From the NCBI RefSeq assembly GCF_014066305.1, contig NW_023501036.1, forward strand, positions 1,685,501-1,749,500: a stretch of 64,000 bases of DNA, in the 5' to 3' direction. The translations under genes and the position numbers were made by a program. The stretch is from Letharia columbiana. Its lineage: Eukaryota > Ascomycota > Lecanoromycetes > Lecanorales > Parmeliaceae. The notes beneath the pieces were generated by a model. That model was not told the origin of the DNA, did no database searches, and saw only the letters and a list, made by a program, of their open reading frames with translations. Shown here in pieces: positions 1 through 11,531 of the stretch (the first letter of the stretch is position 1; every line of letters begins with the position of its first letter).

Positions 1-118
1 CAAAACCTGAGTCGCAAGACATAGTCCAGGAGCAAAACCCTCCTTCCACTCCTGCACCTGTCTCCGAACTTAGGCTTCTTGCCTCGAAGAAACAATGCTG
101 ACTCCGAAATCTGCGTAG
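1..118 (+). mobile_element. Introner-like element, 3' part (intron of sugar transporter)
   Basis: The window opens inside an intron whose sequence is closely similar to an intron of an unrelated gene at 28530-28647. Both share, in order, a block beginning acctgagtcgcaagacat, a middle block ending in cttgcctcga, and the tail caatgctgactccgaaa followed by a gcgtag 3' splice site. The ctgac inside the tail is a fitting branch point. Family-wide intron similarity is the definition of introner-like elements described in Dothideomycetes. The 5' splice site lies upstream of the window. Confidence 0.8.
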
Positions 119-1769
119 GTTCATGCTAGCAGGCGCATTGGCTACGGCAATTTCCCTTCTATGCTTGGCCTGGGTACGTTGTACATTTTGACGCAATCCT
201 TCCCCATTTATGCCGTCTTATGAACCTCCAATTATGTCTCAAGAGTTCTCTGCTCCAAAGACATATCTCGCGATCCTGAATTTCTCCCGAGAGAGTCATG
301 CTGACTCCGAAATCATCAAGACGAGGGAAATCGTGCACGGATTTCTCGGGCTTTTCGGCGCGAATCCAGAATCGCATGGTGTCAAAGTCTGCTCAATCAT
401 CTTCGCAATCATCTTCGTATACGTATTAGATTTTGCAATCAATACAGGTGAGTTCTGAGTCACATCTCTCGATAAATGTCGCTAACATTCTCTAAGTTCA
501 AGCGGGCGTCCGCGCCTTCATAGTTGACTATGCACCAACGCATCAGCAGGAGGACGCCAATTCGTGGGCTGGCCGAATCACTGGCATCGGCAACATTCTA
601 GGATACATCTCCGGCTACGTGAATCTCCCAGAGATTTTCCCCTGGCTAGGCAATACACAATTCAAGGTTCTCTGTGTCATCGCCAGTGTCTCCCTCTGCG
701 GCACGATCGCGATCACCTCTCTCTACATCCGCGAACGCGATCCTCGTTTTGAAGGCCCCCCTTCCGAGGCTAACCCTGGGATCCTCAGCTTTTTCCGCCA
801 AGTATTCAACTCGATACGTCGACTTCCCCCCAGAGTCGCAAAGTGTGCGAAGTGCAGTTTTTCAACTGGATGGGCTGGTTCGGCTTTCTATTCTACATTA
901 CAACCTGGATCGGTCAATTGCATGTCAACCCTTACTTCGCCTCACATCCCGACCTCACACCAGCCGAAATCGACAAAGCTTGGGAAGACGCCACGCGGGT
1001 TGGCACATTCGCACTCTTGATATTCGCCATCACCTCCTTCACCTCCAACATGCTCCTTCCATTCCTAGTCGTTCCCTCCTACCACGCCCCTCCTCCCAAG
1101 ACTCCTTCCACTCCGCCGCACCACACTCCAGGGACACCCGGTACCCTCTCCGCAAGTACATATTTCTTTCCATCCGCACCTTCACCATCTCCAACGCTTC
1201 ACGCCCGTTTAAGCCGCCTCTTGGACCTTTGCCAGATAAAATGGCTCACCCTCCGCCGTGCCTGGCTACTCTCCCATATTCTCTTCGCCCTCTGCATGGC
1301 CTCGACGTTCTTTATCTCCACCCCGACTCAAGCCACGGTCTTGGCCGGCGTCGTCGGCTTGCCATGGGCTCTCTCTTTGTGGGCCCCTTTTGCTCTCATA
1401 AGCGCTGAAATATCGAAACGAGACAGTGAGGCCCGGCGGGGAGGCCCCAACCCGAAGAACAAGCCAGAAGATCAAGCCGGTGTAATACTCGGTCTTCACA
1501 ACGTCGCCGTTGCAGCTCCCCAAATTGTTTCGACATTGGTGTCGAGTGCCATCTTCAAACTCGCGCAGAAACAGAGAGGAGAACCCTATGATACTAGCGT
1601 AGGGTGGGTACTCCGGTTTGGTGGACTAGCAGCACTGGTTGCGGCGGTCTTCACTTGGAGGATCAGGGAAGACGCGGAGCCGGTTAAGGGGAACGGAAGA
1701 AAGCGGGAGGGAGGGACCGGGGAAGAGGAGAGAGGTTTGAGAGATCATCAGGATGGGGAAGCGGTGTGA
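119..1769 (+). CDS. Sucrose/alpha-glucoside-type MFS sugar:H+ symporter (5' partial)
   Basis: Plasma-membrane disaccharide/proton symporter of the GPH/SUT class, inferred from the protein. Exons seen are 119-173, 321-447 and 497-1769; the start lies outside the window. Recognisable family segments are REIVHGFLGLFG, QAGVRAFIVDYAP, a WAGRITGIGNILGYISGY helix, VCEVQFFNWMGWFGFLFYIT, and a C-terminal VILGLHNVAVAAPQ helix. At least six hydrophobic segments are visible. The tail after about 1650 is charged and cytoplasmic. The reading frame breaks near 826-831: the code before ends in LPP and the code after resumes as SRKVCEVQFF one frame away. The break coincides with a run of six C; one more C would give a continuous frame. 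This is either a homopolymer error or a real inactivating indel. Two of its introns belong to the introner-like family. Confidence 0.82.
174..320 (+). mobile_element. Introner-like element in sugar transporter gene
   Basis: Intron between codons for ..LAW and TREIVHGF, donor gtacgt at 174 and acceptor atcaag ending at 320. The last ~40 bases (cgagagagtcatgctgactccgaaat) match the tail of the copies at 1-118 and 28490-28647, while the 5' half has diverged. Removal joins the two transporter exons in frame. Confidence 0.72.
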
Positions 1770-3682
1770 GTTGGAGTGGGATGAGCCAAGGGATTTTGGA
1801 CCCGGGCATTGGACAGGCTTCACAGACTCGATACGGTGCGTGGCCTGTGGTGAGGGAATCTATTCGATACCAATTTTGTCGGCCTAGGCTATCTCGATGG
1901 CAATATGCTCGATCACTAGGAAATTAATGAAGGGCGATACCCTCCGCTTCCAATGCCGTTTGAAGGGGCGTGTCCGAACTCCCCTTCCAAAAAGAACCCC
2001 CTCTCCAATTCCTTCGTATGAGCCAGAACTCCAAGAAATCCCTCTCACATCAAGCCTTGCAACGACGGTCCATCCCCCTTCCATCGCGGAGATGATACAC
2101 CGATACCCCCCCCCCCAAAATCTCTCTATCCATCTACTGCACCCCTCTCTCTCTCTCCCCCTCCCTCCCCCCCCCTCCCCTCCCTCCCTCCCCTCTCTTC
2201 TCCCTCCCCTCCCCTCCCTCTCTTCTCTTCTCCCCTCTCTCCCCCTCTCCCCCTCTCTCCTCTCCCCTGTCTTCTCTTCTCCTCTCTCCCGGTTTCCTCT
2301 CTCCTCTCCCCTCTCTTCTCCTCCCCTCTCTTCCCCTCCCCTTTCCTCTCCTCTCTCTCTCTCCTCTCCCCCTCTCCTCTCCTCTCCTCTCTTCTCTTCT
2401 CTCCTCTCCCCCTCTCTCCTCCCCTCTCTCTCCCCTCTCTCTCTCTCTCCCCTCTCTCTCCTCTCCCCTCTTCTCTTCTCTCTCCCCTCTCTCTCCCCCT
2501 CTCTCCCTCCCCTCCTCCTCTCTCTCCTCTCCTCCCCCCTCTCTCCCCCTCTCTCCCCCTCCCTCTCCCTCTCTCTCTCTCCTCCTCTCTCTTCTCCTCC
2601 CCTCCCCTCCCCTCCCTCCCCTCTCCTCCCTCTCCCCCTCTCTTCTCCTCCCCTCTCCCCTCTCTTCTCTTCTCTTCTCCTCTCTCCTCTCCTCTCCCCT
2701 CTCTCTCCTCTCCTCTCCTCCCCCTCCCCTCTCTTCTCCCCTCTCTTCCCCTCTCTTCTCTTCCCCTCTCTCCTCTCTCTTCTCCCCTCTTCTCTTCTCT
2801 CTCTCTCCTCCCCTCTCTTCTCCTCTCTCTCCCCTCCCTTCTCCCTCTCTTCCCTCCTCCTCCCCTCTCTTCTCCTCCCAGCACCCTCCCAGCACCCAGT
2901 CTGCACACAAGCTCTCACGCTGCTCTCTGAACGCTTTCGCCCACTTGGGGCCCCCCGGGGAGAGGGGGAGGGGGAAGGGGGGTTTGTGGATATCCTGGCT
3001 GGATGGATGAATGAATGAAATGTGTCTGTCTGTCTATGCGTTGGATCGGAGACGGGTGTTGGTCTTATCAGTTATGGATGGATGGGAGGGAGGGAGGGAG
3101 GATGGAAGGATGGAGGGAAGGATGTGCGCGCGTGCGTGTGTTGTGGAAGAGGGAGGGAGGGAGGGGGAGTGTGTCTGTAAGAAAGAAAGGACGGGGGGAA
3201 AAAGGTTGGTATTTCCTTTCCGCCATTACAACAACGTGGTTCGACTTCGCCATCTATGAACATATCGATCTCTTTCCAAAAAACCCCCTTGGGCAAGAAG
3301 CCGACAAGGCCAAGGGAGGTGTCTAGTGCAGCAAGACATGGAACCAATCATGGCAAGGATTGCTTCCCGTTTCCACCGACGGCCGACCCGCCAGATCTTA
3401 CTCTACAATCCTTTTGTTCTCCGACCGACCCGTCTCTCTCCGACACCATGCGTCGTTCGGGTCTAGCATGACATGCGTAATACGTACATTGAGGGGACCG
3501 CAAATGCAAGCTTCAGCTAATCAGCTGAGAGGGATGGGCTTCCACCCATGATAAAGCGACTTTCAACGGAAATTAGAATTAAGGAAACGAGCAAGGGAAT
3601 TCGTGACGTCGTGAGTATGTAACGAATAACGGTAGAAGGCGCATGCTATACAGCAACCAACGCACAGGCATCTCGACGCGCT
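1770..3682. other. Intergenic region dominated by simple sequence
   Basis: Convergent space between the sugar transporter and STE12. It holds the long pyrimidine tract (separate entry), a G-rich stretch at about 2946-2985, and GGAT/GGGA and GTGT-type microsatellites at about 3000-3180. No convincing gene is seen; the long open frames here are products of composition. Confidence 0.7.
2142..2878. repeat. ~740-base polypyrimidine (CT) tract
   Basis: The plus strand is almost exclusively C and T, arranged as irregular CTCTCC/TCTTCT units, with a single short purine interruption near 2290. All three stop codons contain purines, and a purine-only complement has no T, so all frames stay open and long Ser/Leu/Pro or Arg/Glu/Gly open frames arise without coding meaning. 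Such homopurine-homopyrimidine tracts can adopt triplex (H-DNA) structure, which is established chemistry; any role here is inference. Confidence 0.95.
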
Positions 3683-6167
3683 TTAGATCTGTTGCTGTAG
3701 CATATGCTGGGTCGATATCATTTGAGGAGGCGCCATGACGTGGCCTGTTCCCATGCCGGTGGTTGGTATTCGCATGGAGGCTGCTGTCATATTGGTCATT
3801 GGGCTATTGGTCAAACCATTCGTCAACCCATTCGACATGTAGCTGTGGTCCGGCGGTGGTGGAGATTCATCATCGAGTACCCCAAATTCATTCTCCTCGG
3901 CCTCAAGATCTTCGTCGCTGTAGGCGCCCACTTCGCCATCGGGGCGGGCTTCATGTGTGCGGCGGTGTCTGCGGAAAGGGTTAGTTCGCCCCCAGAATGA
4001 TCATGAATTGGACATGCGTAATGCGTAGACTTACTGAGCAAGGTTATCAGACCGTGAAAAAGCCTTCTGGCAGTGTGGGCATACGTATGGTCGCTCCTGA
4101 GTATGGGTTCTCACGTGTCTAAGCGCCGGAAAACTGTCAGCGGTTGCGGAAATTAAGGGGCAACTGTTCACAGATTTTGTCCCCCACAGGGGAAAATTAT
4201 TTGGGGGTACATTCCCAGGGGTTGTCAACGTCGAGGAGGGAAGAGAGCCTATCAAACGTACCTTTTGAGATGTTCTAATCGCTTGAAAAGACGGCCACAG
4301 GTGGGGATTGGGCACGAATGGGATTTGTGTGGGTAAGGACCCAGCTCCATCAGAGTCGCACTCCGGGCTCTCCGTACGGGTCCAGGCCTATCACCTCGGG
4401 CAGCTACCGGGCTGTTGTCTATTGAACTGGATATGTTCTCGGCCTGATACCCGTTGTAATTGTCTTGTGGCGGCATCATGCCCAGGTTGTGTGGCGCTGG
4501 GCTACCTTCCAGAGTGGGCAATGGCGTGGTATGACGGGACATTTGCTCCAACATCTCCTTATGCTGCTGCACCATGTTGGCGTAGCCATTGGCCAAAGTC
4601 CCCGGTTGTGGTGAATTATGTTCGCCATCTCCCTCTTCTGGCCCAACTGAAGCGGACACCGACCGGCGAAGATCGCTCTGACGGTGTGGTGCGTGGGGCA
4701 TGGCAGCAGTCGCAGTAGCAGTAGCAGTAGTGTTTGGGACACCGTTTGTCACGTTCGGAGGGATTGAAGACCTTCGTCTCCTCTGCTTGTAGGTAGGAGA
4801 TCCCTCAATAACGGAATAGACGTTACTCGAGGGGTACCTCTGAGTGGCGTTGTACTGGCCTCCCGAGAGGTTGGCAGTAGGCAAATGCATCAAGGGATTG
4901 TAGTTTTGAGAATTATCAGGAATGGCTGTGTAGAGACCAGTGTCCTCGTTGGCAATGTACGCTGGCTCCGCTAGATTTTGTGCATGCTGAGGCGGAGTGA
5001 CAGGCTCGAACGACATACCTCGCTGGCTGTAGTCTTCGTATTGCGAAGAGACGAAGGAAGGGGCTGGGGAGTATTCCATGTACGCGGGCATGGATGTGTG
5101 ACGTTGGTGCACTCGTGTGAGCGGGATGCCATTTCGATCGTACTGCAGCTGTCCATAGTCCTGCTCACGCTTTATGAAGTTTGTTGCAGCGGTAGAAGGC
5201 ATGGACACTTGAGAATAAGCACCCATAGTTTGCGGTAGATCTTCGGTGACCGTGGGCATCGAGCTGGGGACCATCTGTGGCGGGGGCATCGAGTCCACTG
5301 CACGCAGGACTGGCGAGGTCGATTGCGAATATGCCGAACTAGCGTTCAAGGATGAGGTGTTTGCTTGTTGACTCTTTGTGAGCTGCTCGAACAAAGACTG
5401 CGAGGAGTCGAACTCGAATGAAAGAGCTGGTTCATTGACTGCCATTGTAGTCGCTTCCTGGTTCATCTTCTCCCTCTTCAAGTCTCTTTCCAACGCATCG
5501 AGGAAGAGTCGGTCATGTGGCACGCTGTACCAGTAAAACACCTTCTGCTTCTTTTGCGTTCTGATACAGTTGTTCTTGTACATGAAGTCGAGGAAGGGGC
5601 TCTTTGGCTCCTCGAGCGATGCATCGGTGCCAGACTTGAGGTTGCGCAGATCTGAGAAGATACCCTCCTCGAACTTCTTCGGATTTTTCACTGGCCGTCC
5701 GAAGGCTTGGAATCGGAAGGAGAGACATCGCACGATATCTGTACCGGAGATGTGAAACAAATTGTTCCTGCACGATATCAGGACTGCCTATCGGATGCTG
5801 GACCAGGGGATCAGGCTTCTTACCATAAGACACACGACACATACTCGCCCGTCGGCAAGAGGAATCTTCTAATATATTGATCGGGGGTCCAGTCCACGGG
5901 TGCAGAGATGAGAAAGTATTTGACTGGCAACGGAGTTAGCCCATGTCCGCACAATGCCAGCAGCATGGATCGCAGAGCAGTGCGCCCAGCTGTCACCTTC
6001 TTGTATTCGGATACCAACACGAGGGGATGCTTACGATTATCGACCTGCTGCAGTGCGACTTGCGCATCTTGTGGCAGACTCTGTTGCGCTGCATCAGAGA
6101 GCATAAAGGTTTCTGGCTTCTGCGGCGGCGCCATTGCCGTTGGGTTGTTTTGAGAGTACATCGACAT
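3683..6167 (-). CDS. STE12: STE12-type transcription factor (STE homeodomain + two C2H2 fingers)
   Basis: Nuclear target of the Fus3/Kss1-type MAP kinase cascade; in filamentous fungi it controls mating, invasive growth and pathogenicity. Five exons join exactly (6167-6035, 5923-5824, 5767-4262, 4118-4035, 3968-3683) into 702 residues. The STE DNA-binding domain spans about residues 45-165 (LKYFLISAPVDWTPDQYIRR, CLSFRFQAFGRPVKNPKKFEEG, KKQKVFYWYSVPHDRLFLDALERDLKRE). Near residues 560-615 are two tandem C2H2 zinc fingers, CPIPTC..HLKRHVRTH and CPHCQKAFSRSDNLAQHRRTH. Adding zinc fingers to the STE domain is the arrangement of filamentous fungi; Saccharomyces Ste12 lacks them. The linker is rich in Ser, Gln, Pro and Asn. 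Two introns fall in the finger region, where alternative splicing of STE12 is known in other fungi. The frame is intact. Confidence 0.95.
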
Positions 6168-9100
6168 GGCGCTGTGTCACCCCGCAGCTGGCAGACAATT
6201 GCTGTGATCCCCTTGCGAAGAAAGTTTCGTCGTGGGAGGAGGATGCAGGAGGTGGTGATGTGGGCGGTGCTTGTGGCGGGTCACTCGCAGCTCGCAGCTC
6301 GCGAAAAGCAGTGTCAGGCAGTGGAGAATTAGATGGTTAACGGTGTCAGGGCAGTTTGGAGCGAATGTAATGAATCTCGTTCTGCAGGTACCGGCCTCGA
6401 GAAGTTTGGAAGTGACGCTGACACGGTTTGGTGGGAAGGTTAAAGGCAAAAGTGCAGGGCCTGCCTGTGCTGTCGATTTCGCCTGTTTCCAAACCTTGCA
6501 CCGGCAAGGCTGATGAATGAATGGGCAAGCGAAAACACTGGCCTGCGGTTGTTTCACCGACCTAATGGAAGCCTCAGAATGAAGTGTGTGAGAAGCTGTA
6601 GCGACGGGAAGTGAGACGTGAGAAGAGAAAATGGGCGCACAAAGGTAGGATCTTTTTTGGAAGGTATGTTTGGGAACGAGTAAGGGAGGGGGGAAGCGCT
6701 GGGTGTTTTAGAAGTTAAGAGGTTGTGTTTGAGAGTTGTCAAACGGGGCCTGGCCTAGAATTCGGTTAAAAGGGAGAGGGGGGGGGGGGGGGAAAGACTA
6801 AGGGAAGGCAAAAGATATGCTAGGATTCAGGTTGGGATTTGTGTGTGTGCAAAACAAGCGCCAAATTTACCGGCGGGGGGCGGAGGGCACCTCTACAAAA
6901 AGATGAGCCGGCCGAACTAACAAGGGGGCCCTAAGGGACTAAGGTACTTTTGGATCATCATCCTTGCTGATCCTCAAGCCAGTCGCCAATAAAGTATTAA
7001 TGGACTGGCCCAACACGGCCACTCTATTTACCATCTCATCATCTTCTTTTTTACATCTTCCATTTTCTACGCATTGATCATTGCATGAATTCATTCCTCA
7101 TGACTACCTTACGGCATGTACTCGCGCAGAGTAAGTCACGGTAGCGGCCCCAACGACAATGAATTGTGCGAGAATGTTTTGGTTCGTGGACTGTGCGGAA
7201 ATGAGCATCTAGGTGAAAGGCTAGAAGCAAATGCTCACCTAAGGCACAGCCATGCCAAAAGCCGAAAATAATGCCAACTCCAGCTGACAGGACGACATCC
7301 TGCAAGGCGCTCCTCTCCACCTGTGCTCCAAGACATTAAAGACAAAGACTGTAGTCCAGTAAGGGTTTGTCAATAATCATGCCTTGCTTCCACGTGAAGC
7401 TGTCCTATCCATCACGACGTTCATGAACATTAAATAGCTTTCCTCGGGAACAGGCTTCGTCGAATCCTCCGGTTCTACGGAGAAAGTGGCTTTGCCAAAC
7501 GTGGGTCATCGCTGTCGACAAGTCACTCGTCCAGCGGCACGCCAAAGGAAGGAGGCGTGGTACCTGCTGCAAGTGATTGGTTTGAGCTGGCAAGTGCAAA
7601 TCTAAATTTGGGCGCTTACTGTCTTTCCGGTTAGCCCGCTTTTCGAGAAGGCTCTCAAACTGGTTTCAGATTCTCACCCAAGATGGCGTAATGGCCTCAT
7701 AAGAAAAGTGGTCAATCATCATATGGCAATCTTCGAATTGACCTTGACTCTGCAATCTGCAATCAAACCTGGCGGGCAACAGTTCTCCAATGACTATGCT
7801 GACTATGCTGACTATTTCCACAAGTTGAGGTCATTGTTCTGCACGTCCCGCAACTTACCACCTAGTGACTGATGACGCCTGTCCACACAGCAAAGGGCGA
7901 TCAGAATCGGATCCCACCACGGCACGCTTCTATACAAGCGTGCTCTGTCGGCTCAAGCACCGCCCTAGACGACGTGACCGATGGCAACTGAATTATCGCT
8001 AAAGCAGCAAAAGAAACTTGCTGGCCCTCGGTTAATGATCCATCGGACGACCCGGCCCCATCTGCTACCAAAGAACCCTGCGTCCGCGACTCGGCATGCT
8101 AAATTGCTGCAGTATAAATCATGCATCATTCTGGTGGCGTTGCGTCGTCAAAGCTACGTGGTCGGATAGACCATAGAAGTCTCCCTCTTGCCGTCCCAAA
8201 CGGAGTGGGACAAATCTCCGATTGGAATGGCTACGTACATTACTAGACCTGTCTCGCGGCAATCTGTAAGCCACGTGTGAACAATAATGCACTTCCCTCC
8301 ACGAAAGAAGGGGGGCCGTACTCATAATGTTGGCATTGTGTTTGATGGGAGAGAACTTGGGCAAACGTAGTATTGGTTCGGTTGCCAAGCTTGAGAAGGT
8401 CCACATTGCATTTACGCAAGGCTCCATGAGTATTGGACCTGGTACTATGAGATTGATGTTGCATAGCACGTGCTGAACTGTGCACCTTTGGTCCCAGGTG
8501 GATCTTCACCGCAGCGGGAAGAACCAAGACATGTAGTTCCCCGCGGTCGTACTGGGCTGGAAGAGCACGAATGGGAGACGGCAGTTTGATCGACGGCCTG
8601 AAACCGAAGATAGGCGCGCCAACGCACTTGCGCAAGAAAGATTTCCACATTGGGAAATTCGAATACCAACACACTTGACCACTTGTGCTTTGCCAAACTA
8701 CTAATATGCTTGTGATGCAAGAGAAAGTGCAAAAGCTGAACTCTGATGTTAGGCTAGTCAGGAGCTGCTGATTGTTGATGGGCTTGGCCAGAGGCCTGAG
8801 CAATAAACAAGTCTACAACATACAAACCTCCTAAAAGCAGTAACCCCAAGCTGGACGTCGATCAACAAGGAAGACAGGGCATGCGATAGTATGAAACCGA
8901 GTCCTACCACCACCCACAAGGATCCAGTCACCATGTATTAAATTTTCCGCTGGCTGGCTTCCGGCTATAGACGACAACGTCCGAGTCCACGCTGCTTCCA
9001 ATATCGACTCTCGACCTGCCGTCCCGCTGTCAAAAAGATTGTTAATACCTATGTACAAACCCTCTCCGGTACCTGAGCCTCGGAGGATCCATGCACGCTG

Positions 9101-9595
9101 GAGAGACGTCTGATGGTCAGTCGCTCCGTCGTCGCGCGAAGCTCACTCGTGGAAGGAACCGAGAAGCGGATCCACTAATGTGGATAACCATGGTGGATCT
9201 GATTAGTAACATTGCATTTGTTTCTTTATTGTAAGCTACTCTTCCGGGACTCTGTGTCTTCCCAGCGCAATTCGACATGCCGTATAATAGCTCTTTGCTG
9301 GAGGCGCTTTTGCCCGAATGTTGATATCACAACGGGGGTCCTGCCGTTAACCTCCAGCCACGAACATGCTGGGCGCCGACTCTGGATATGTACAGCGTTA
9401 CTCTCTTCCCTACCAATTAAGATTGCTTGACTCCGAAATTCTCGTTAGACGTAAGTCAAAAGTGCCCACAGTCGTAGTCGTGGTAGTTTCAGATGAGTTA
9501 TTAATGGCTGAAACCTCGTATTTCGGACGCCGCACCGATGCGCCAAACTCTATAGCCCAGGACATCTGTGTCTGTAAAGCCGACATATCGATAAG
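6168..9595. other. 3.4-kb region without a supported gene
   Basis: The first part is the STE12 upstream region. It contains a 16-base G run at about 6779-6794 and a small gactatgct triplet repeat near 7797-7820. A possible small membrane-protein fragment on the minus strand near 7130-7320 is described as a finding. Open frames of up to 186 codons on the minus strand (8243-8803) have no recognisable domain or gene-like splicing. A tail resembling introner-like introns occurs at 9428-9449. Confidence 0.5.
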
Positions 9596-10486
9596 CTACC
9601 TTTTGCGTCTTGCACTCTTCTTCGGCCCCTCAATATCAGCGACGTCTTTCTTACTGAGCTTCAACATCCCTCTTTGAAACTTGCCAACGCTAGGCGCACC
9701 TATGCCCCTCTGTCTGATGGCGTCGCTCTTCTTTTTGCTTTTGGCTGCCTTCTCTAGGATGATACCGTTCTCTTGTGCTTCTCGTCTTCGATGCTCTTCT
9801 CTTTCTGTAGCTTTTGCAGTAATTCCTCTCCTCTGAGCAAGTGGCATCTTCTGCTGCGCAAAGACGGATGTTTTGGAGCCCATATCCTGGAGTCGCAGGT
9901 CCAAAGCTTTATGCCGATTTTTACCGGAATGTGACAGCGAGGATTGTGGGTCCAGCAAATGAGACTCTTTCAGCAGCCGCTGCAGAGCTAGATCTTTTTT
10001 GAGATTGGCAGCGTCTGTGGATGACTCGTCATTCTCTGGTGATCTCAGGCCATTTCCGTTTCGCTGTAGACGCTACCTTTGTAACCGAGGATGGAGGTTT
10101 TGCACTCTGCGATGATACATATTCAGCGTAGTATTGGTGGACGACACGACTTGCGCTCTCACCATGAATGTTCTGAATTCGTCCTTGGAAACATCCGCTT
10201 TGGACGGTGCAGAGGTAGCGTGGTGTACAGTCTCTGCATGCTCTTCGCCGTGTTCCGAAAATCCGTCCCAATCAGACTCGATTCCTTCGTCAGTCGCCTT
10301 GGTATCGAGCTTATGGACTAACGGTGGGTGCGCAGAGGAGCCTGGCAATGGTTCAAAGGTGGACTCGAAATGTTGCCGGAAGAGAGCTTGCAAATTGGTG
10401 GAGTCTTCGTCCGCAGGAGCTTCACGGCTAGACTCAAGATCAGTAATTTGATCACGCCGCTTCCTTTTGCCCAAAGCTGGTGCCAT
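9596..10486 (-). CDS. FAF1: Faf1-like 40S ribosome biogenesis protein
   Basis: Small nucleolar protein needed for pre-rRNA processing at early cleavage sites and 40S assembly in yeast. I join three exons, 10486-10163, 10106-10077 and 10033-9596, giving 263 residues. The identifying part is the basic C-terminus: [20 protein letters not shown] followed by [13 protein letters not shown] is the conserved Faf1 ending. The N-terminus is [12 protein letters not shown], followed by an acidic, low-complexity region. The second intron would be only 43 bases, so that junction is the least certain. The gene is divergent from HIS6 with 153 bases between start codons. Confidence 0.82.
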
Positions 10487-10639
10487 ACTTCGAAGTTGAT
10501 ATGTAGCAGCTGCAAAAAAGGAAGAAACTTGCTAGGCACGGAAGAATGCGGAAAAAAGTTTCTCCGGATCATTCTAAATCTACAAGTACAACAATTCGTC
10601 CACCAAATTGTGCATCCTACCTTGCTGCAGTCTAGAGTG
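10487..10639. promoter_or_regulatory. Shared divergent promoter FAF1/HIS6
   Basis: Only 153 bases separate the two start codons, so both promoters must lie here or overlap the 5' coding ends. No clear TATA box is visible. Confidence 0.5.
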
Positions 10640-11531
10640 ATGACACGATTCAGACCATGCATTGACTTGCATTCTGGTCAGGTGAAGCAGATTGTAGGTG
10701 GTACTCTGAGTAAGAAGGCCTCCGATCTCAAGACGAACTATGTCTCCAAACTTCCCTCAAGTCATTATGCCCAACTTTACAGAGATAGCGAACTAAGTGG
10801 TGCGCATGTTATCATGCTGGGGCCCGGAAATGAGACAGCGGCGCAAGAAGCCCTATCAGCGTGGCCAGGCGCCTTGCAACTAGGTGGGGGTATCAACGAG
10901 ACAAATGCAAAGCAGTGGATCGAGAAAGGTGCGGAGAAGGTAATATCGTTTTCTTTTGATGAATGCCTATTTTCATTTGGCTGAGGTCGCTCGGTAGGTC
11001 ATTGTGACATCTTATTTGTTTCCAGATGCCAAATTCTCTATGACCCACCTCCATGCAGTCCTGCATGTGCTCAATCAAGACAGAAGCAAGCTAGTCATTG
11101 ATTTGAGCTGTCGAAGGCAAGGCGCCAAATGGTCCGTTGCAATGAACAAGTGGCAGACTCTGACCGATATGGAGCTCGATGAAAGTAAGTCCTAACTGTT
11201 GCCAAGACTCCCCCGTGTATACTTACAGACTCTGGCAGAGTCTATAAAGCTACTCGAGCCTTTCTGCTCAGAGTTTCTGATACATGCCGCTGACAATGAA
11301 GGCTTGCAACGCGGCATAGATGAGGAATTGGTGGAGAAGCTGGGACAGTGGTGCACTCTACCAGTGACTTATGCCGGAGGAGGGAAGACAATGGATGACT
11401 TGGACAAGGTTAAAAGGCTCAGCAGTTCCCGGGTAGACCTGACAATTGGAAGCGCGCTGGACATTTTCGGCGGACAAGGGGTCAGGTTTGAAGACTGCGT
11501 AGCATGGAACAAGCAACAAAATACAGAATGA
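10640..11531 (+). CDS. HIS6: ProFAR isomerase, histidine biosynthesis
   Basis: Cytosolic phosphoribosylformimino-5-aminoimidazole carboxamide ribotide isomerase, the fourth step of histidine synthesis, an Amadori rearrangement on a TIM barrel. Exons 10640-10939, 10998-11184 and 11239-11531 join in frame to 259 residues, the usual size for eukaryotic His6. Motifs: [19 protein letters not shown] at the N-terminus with the catalytic Asp of [27 protein letters not shown] phosphate loop, [18 protein letters not shown], and the second phosphate site VTYAGGGKT then [12 protein letters not shown]. The start ATG was chosen because it directly precedes the conserved [10 protein letters not shown]. Both introns are typical GT-AG of 54-58 bases. 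Confidence 0.96.

Noticed and set aside
1884..3018. Very long open frames on both strands (up to 373 codons) over the CT tract
   Set aside because: They exist because a pyrimidine-only strand and its purine-only complement cannot form stop codons; products are Ser/Leu/Pro or Arg/Glu/Gly monotony.
8243..8803. 186-codon minus-strand open frame
   Set aside because: No signal peptide, domain, conserved-looking block or splice-compatible neighbour; composition is that of intergenic DNA.
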